A DNA stretch of 6,317 bases from a bacterium (GTDB lineage: Bacteria; Cyanobacteriota; Vampirovibrionia; Obscuribacterales; Obscuribacteraceae): NCBI GenBank assembly GCA_030431355.1, contig JAUIJG010000313.1, positions 1 to 6,317 of the forward strand. The letters run 5' to 3'. This document shows positions 1-3,041 of the stretch, in pieces. The notes under the pieces are model-generated. The model was not told the origin of the DNA and searched no databases. It saw nothing but the letters and a program-made list of their open reading frames with translations. The stretch's first letter is position 1; each line of letters starts with the position of its first letter. The position numbers and the translations under genes were made by a program.

Positions 1-921
1 TCCAATCAAGCCGATGGGAAAGGCTGCTAAGACAATAAACAGGCAGGATAGCGGACTTGCCAGGTTGTAGTGCAGGTTAAGCTGATGTTCGATCGGAATC
101 ACTTTGCCTGCTTTTTTCATCTCATCCATCTTGGCCAGGATTTGCAGGGTGTTCATCTCACTGGGTAGAGCTTCCCTCCTATTAGGATCAAACTCGGCGA
201 AACTCGGTGGATTGATGGACATTTTTGTGAAATTTGTGTTGGTTATTGAACGACGATCTTCGTAGTTGGTAAGGTCATACTCGTGACCGTTGAACAATAA
301 CCAGGCGTGACCTTTGAAAGTGCCTCGCGGTGCGTAAATCAACTTGCATGTGTTCTCTTTGCCGAATTTGAGAAGCATGGCGTTGGTAAGCTCATTTCCT
401 TTTCTGGAGGCTATCATATAGACCTCTTTCGCTTTACCATTTGCGTCCTTTCGCACGCCTTTGAAATCATTCATTCCCTGGGCTTCAGGAAGCTCCATTC
501 TGGCTGCAGCAAGAAGAGCCAGTCTTGCGCTCATTTTTAGAGAGCGGGGTACCACGGCTTCGTTAACCACAAAAGAGAAGATTCCCACCGACAGACCAAT
601 GACCATGAAGGGTTGGAATATTCTGGCGATACTGACGCCGCTTGCCTGCAATCCGATTATCTCCGAGTCACTCATCATTCTGAACAAGACCAGGATGGTG
701 GCAATTAGTACCCCTGCCGGTAGGCAATGAACGATGATGTCCGGTAGTTGTAAGGTGTTGATCAGGATGAAAAGATCAAGGGGGCAGCCGAAATCTTTGA
801 TATATGACTGGAGGCTTTTCAGTTTGTCAGTGAAGAATAGAAGGCCTGCTGGAAGGGTGGTGCCCACCATCAGCATCACCATAAACTCGAAATAGCAGTA
901 TCTGTCTAAAGTCTTAAACAT
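1..921 (-). CDS. LptF/LptG family permease, 3' end cut by window
   Basis: Inner-membrane permease subunit of the LptB2FG ABC exporter, which lifts lipopolysaccharide out of the inner membrane toward the LptC/A bridge. 307 codons are present and open to the window edge; family members usually run to about 350-400 residues, so the last membrane helices are missing. Seen: an N-terminus MFKTLDRYCYFEF typical of the family, membrane segments near residues 13-30, 60-82 and 102-121, the cytoplasmic-loop signature around 85-103 (SDSEIIGLQASGVSIARI) followed by NEAVVPRS at 121-128, a long soluble periplasmic part (about 130-270), and the pre-helix region ending in LNLHYNLASPLSCLFIVLA. It starts 20 bp after the lnt stop, so it is probably co-transcribed. 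The start is the only ATG matching the family N-terminus; an in-frame TGA lies two codons upstream. I cannot tell LptF from LptG from this part. Confidence 0.93.
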   Translation of the reverse strand, partial: MFKTLDRYCYFEFMVMLMVGTTLPAGLLFFTDKLKSLQSYIKDFGCPLDLFILINTLQLPDIIVHCLPAGVLIATILVLFRMMSDSEIIGLQASGVSIARIFQPFMVIGLSVGIFSFVVNEAVVPRSLKMSARLALLAAARMELPEAQGMNDFKGVRKDANGKAKEVYMIASRKGNELTNAMLLKFGKENTCKLIYAPRGTFKGHAWLLFNGHEYDLTNYEDRRSITNTNFTKMSINPPSFAEFDPNRREALPSEMNTLQILAKMDEMKKAGKVIPIEHQLNLHYNLASPLSCLFIVLAAFPIGLIG

Positions 922-941
922 CCCTCAAATCATCTGTTGAC
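922..941 (-). promoter_or_regulatory. Intercistronic gap with GAGGG abutting the permease start
   Basis: Twenty bases separate the lnt TAG (944-942) from the permease ATG (921). The only Shine-Dalgarno-like string, GAGGG at 926-922, touches the ATG with no spacer. That is too close for normal pairing and suggests translational coupling or reinitiation after lnt. No promoter or terminator is visible in the gap. Confidence 0.5.
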
Positions 942-2597
942 CTACCTGAACCAGAGCGCAAATGGAGTCATATCCGAGTATAACGGCACTCGTCGGCTGA
1001 CGGTGCTGTATGTTCTCGGCTCCGTGGAACCGACGATAATCCCTTCCGCGTTAATAACTGCCGAAGGACCCAGTGTTGTGCTGAATACGAAACAGCGATG
1101 GGTTTCAACGGCCCTGAATATGGAGGCGGCTATACATTGTTTGCCTACCAGTTCAGGATCGAACCAGGAGGTGTTACTGCAGTCCACCAGGAGTTGGGCT
1201 CCTTTCCTGCTGGCTTCGGTTGTCAGCTCCGGTGCCGCCATCTCACAGCATAGAACAGGACCGATTTTATGTCCCGACAACTCTAGAACAGTCTGCTTAT
1301 CGCCAGAGCTGTAGCCTTCCCTTCTTGGCGTGAGGGTACCGCAGAGAACTCCGAAAGGCGAATGAAGAATCCAGGCAGGGGTGTACTCGCCAAAGGGTAC
1401 AAGAAAACGTTTGTGATAGACCTCAGGGTAAAGCGTACCTTTCCGATCGACTCCGCAGGCAGAGTTATAGACACGCTCCTGCTCATCGCTATCAAGGCAG
1501 CCCACGACCCAGTCTTGATTCAGCTTCTTAGAATAATACCCCAGGCGAAGGAAATCAGCTTTCATCTTTGTCACCGATTCCGGTATGGCCCATTCAGGCC
1601 AGACGCAGATGCCCGGGGGAGATTGTTCTGCCAACTTCAAATACTTTCTGAAGAAATCCTGGGGGTCAGGGGCGTTGGCATCAAAGAGGATATTGCCTTG
1701 CAGGACAGAAACTGTTTCATGGGGCGCCTTTGCCTCTAGAGAGGGCGCATTGTTTAATCGGCCCAGACCAAATGCGATGGTTGTTGAAACCAGAAGAATT
1801 ACAAGACCGAAGGCGGCAACAGAAGATGACCGGGAGGTACTGAAATTGCCAGTGAATTTTTCTTTTCTGTCTGAGAAACCAACTATCAGGCTGGTCAACG
1901 CTACATTGACGGCTACTATGAGCGCACCAATCCCGATACCGCCAACCCAGCTGGCAATCTGAATCAGAGCTTTCTGATTGTACTGCGTGTATTCAAGCAG
2001 TCCCCAGGTAAAGCCCAGGGAACCCCATGAATTGCCGAGCTTGTTAAAGATTAAGCACCAGACCAGTGGTATCATGTAAAGTGCTGGAAGCATCCAGCCG
2101 GGCTTGCCACTCTCAGCGTCTCTGTACCTCTTCTCCGGAAGCAGTTTGCTTGTGAGGGGCATCCACTTCACCACGGAACAAAGCGTTCCATAGATTGCCC
2201 CCTGTTGTAGAGCGATTAAGATCCAGACAACCGGATTTGCGAAGGCGATATAAGGACCGATCGTCTCTGGCCAGACATCGGTGGTGAACTGCAGAATGCA
2301 TATGTTGTACACCAGGGTGTAGCTGAACCCGAAGTGGAGTCCCCGGTGAAATGCTTCCGGCACACTTCTTGCGTTGAAAACGGCTAAGAATAGAGGAATC
2401 AGGCCGAACCAGGCCAGAAACCACTGATCATGACCAGGAGCGCTGAGACCTAAAATTGCTCCGGCAATGGATAGAGCCAGCCAGACCTTAGCTTCGTTTC
2501 GATAGTGGTCTTGATCGCCAGCAAAAGTTTGATTCTGCTTTGTCTGAGAATCTGAATTCTTTCTGGATTCTGATGTGGGGACTGGGGCCATCGCCAT
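942..2597 (-). CDS. lnt: Apolipoprotein N-acyltransferase (Lnt)
   Basis: Transfers an acyl chain from a phospholipid to the N-terminal cysteine of lipoproteins, the last maturation step, at the periplasmic face of the inner membrane. From the ATG at 2597 it is 551 residues: about seven hydrophobic segments (near 37-54, 58-74, 90-104, 120-142, 170-186, 212-240, 261-279), then a nitrilase-fold domain (about 294-535). The triad is visible: Glu335 in CVWPEWAIP, Lys396 in YHKRFLVPFGEY, Cys450 in GPVLCCE. The essential Glu of FGEY (404) and Glu452 are kept. Odd points: the residue after the catalytic Cys is Cys instead of Tyr, the Trp after VQGNI is replaced, and the protein stops at TPFALWFR where E. 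coli Lnt continues into a final membrane helix. A TTG at 2651 would add 18 polar residues; I prefer ATG 2597, which has GGGA seven bases upstream, but this is not certain. It is followed 20 bp later by the Lpt permease. Confidence 0.93.
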   Translation of the reverse strand: MAMAPVPTSESRKNSDSQTKQNQTFAGDQDHYRNEAKVWLALSIAGAILGLSAPGHDQWFLAWFGLIPLFLAVFNARSVPEAFHRGLHFGFSYTLVYNICILQFTTDVWPETIGPYIAFANPVVWILIALQQGAIYGTLCSVVKWMPLTSKLLPEKRYRDAESGKPGWMLPALYMIPLVWCLIFNKLGNSWGSLGFTWGLLEYTQYNQKALIQIASWVGGIGIGALIVAVNVALTSLIVGFSDRKEKFTGNFSTSRSSSVAAFGLVILLVSTTIAFGLGRLNNAPSLEAKAPHETVSVLQGNILFDANAPDPQDFFRKYLKLAEQSPPGICVWPEWAIPESVTKMKADFLRLGYYSKKLNQDWVVGCLDSDEQERVYNSACGVDRKGTLYPEVYHKRFLVPFGEYTPAWILHSPFGVLCGTLTPRREGYSSGDKQTVLELSGHKIGPVLCCEMAAPELTTEASRKGAQLLVDCSNTSWFDPELVGKQCIAASIFRAVETHRCFVFSTTLGPSAVINAEGIIVGSTEPRTYSTVSRRVPLYSDMTPFALWFR

Positions 2598-2673
2598 TTT
2601 TATTTCCCGATTTTGCCGGTTGGCTGCTCTTCTTGTAGTCAACGGTTGCAAACAGTTTGATCTCTCGGGCCTG

Positions 2674-2701
2674 TTTGCTTTTCCGTTGGTTGCTAAGCAA
2701 A
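2674..2701. repeat. 7-bp inverted repeat upstream of lnt
   Basis: TTTGCTT at 2674-2680 and AAGCAAA at 2695-2701 are exact inverted copies with a 14-base loop. A competing palindrome TTGCTAAGCAA (2690-2700) overlaps the right arm, so two alternative small hairpins can form in the lnt leader. It could be an operator or leader structure; nothing shows that it is functional. Confidence 0.3.
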
Positions 2702-2857
2702 GGTCCGAGGATAATATAAATTACCGGTGTTAATGGGGCCATGTAGTTTTTTTAACTGCAGGGAGGAAAGCCATTCTTGGCAATTGTCAAGAGGGCGGTT
2801 CTCGGTGAAAATCTGAGAAGAATTAGCTCCCCCTGGCGGATGCCTGTTTTTTTGCAT
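2693..2857 (-). CDS. Doubtful 54-codon ORF in the lnt leader
   Basis: ATG at 2857 to TAG at 2695-2693, 54 residues, beginning MQKNRHPPGGANSSQ and ending GNLYYPRTFA. The ATG has AAGGG eight bases upstream, which is acceptable spacing, and an in-frame TAA lies six codons upstream. The product is hydrophilic, with no signal peptide, membrane segment or motif I recognise. It ends about 95 bp before the preferred lnt start. It may be a small protein, a leader peptide of lnt, or chance; the lack of any family match makes chance the default. Confidence 0.2.
   Translation of the reverse strand: MQKNRHPPGGANSSQIFTENRPLDNCQEWLSSLQLKKLHGPINTGNLYYPRTFA
2776..2791. promoter_or_regulatory. 16-bp near-perfect palindrome overlapping TTGACA
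   Basis: CTTGGCAATTGTCAAG is a 16-bp palindrome centred on CAATTG with a single mismatched pair. On the minus strand it contains TTGACA (2790-2785), the consensus -35 hexamer, but no -10-like hexamer lies 16-18 bases downstream (TCCTCC is found there). It could be an operator or part of an unusual promoter for lnt, or coincidence. Confidence 0.3.
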
Positions 2858-3041
2858 CTCTCTATCCCTTATTTATTCAAGGCTTTTAGGCTCCGGGTGA
2901 ACTATCAGCTATGGCAATTGAGCCAGAGGATTCAGCGGACTCCAGGATTTGAGCCGAAATTTGCTGAGATTAGCTAAGTAATGTTTAATTCAAATTGTGT
3001 CACGACCGGTCTGGGCAGTGATTATTTACCGAATGGGCTGA

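Larger units (their letters stand above)
2598..3041. other. Long spacer between the secreted-protein gene and lnt
   Basis: About 440 bp with no recognised gene. It must hold the end of the upstream transcript and probably the leader of lnt. I see AT-rich stretches, a short doubtful ORF on the minus strand, a 16-bp palindrome containing TTGACA, a 7-bp inverted repeat near lnt, a 9-bp direct repeat TGGCAATTG (2778-2786 and 2912-2920) and TTGAGCC twice 31 bp apart (2918-2924, 2949-2955). No hairpin followed by a U-run was found after the stop at 3042, and no complete -35/-10 pair was found for lnt. No tRNA-like or riboswitch-like fold is evident by eye. Confidence 0.6.

Noticed and set aside
174..180. 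AGGAGGG on the minus strand inside the permease gene
   Set aside because: A strong Shine-Dalgarno match, but no start codon at a useful distance opens a separate frame; the sequence simply encodes Asn-Arg-Arg-Glu in a normal permease loop.
307..730. Two short plus-strand frames
   Set aside because: Antisense to the permease gene, which is continuous and family-like across this interval.
937..1962. Several plus-strand frames of about 125 residues
   Set aside because: Antisense to the conserved catalytic domain of lnt; no motifs of their own.
2488..2742. Minus-strand 84-residue frame overlapping the lnt 5' end
   Set aside because: No Shine-Dalgarno before its ATG, and most of it is an alternate frame of lnt and its leader.
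2777..2977. Plus-strand 66-residue frame starting TTG with GGGAGG ten bases upstream
   Set aside because: The purine-rich site is attractive, but the start is a TTG with long spacing, the product has no recognisable motif, and it would be the only gene on the plus strand, in a spacer. Not excluded, but not supported.
2980..3041. Intrinsic terminator after the secreted-protein gene
   Set aside because: The only palindrome (GACCGGTC near 3003-3010) has no loop and no U-run follows, so I do not call a terminator.
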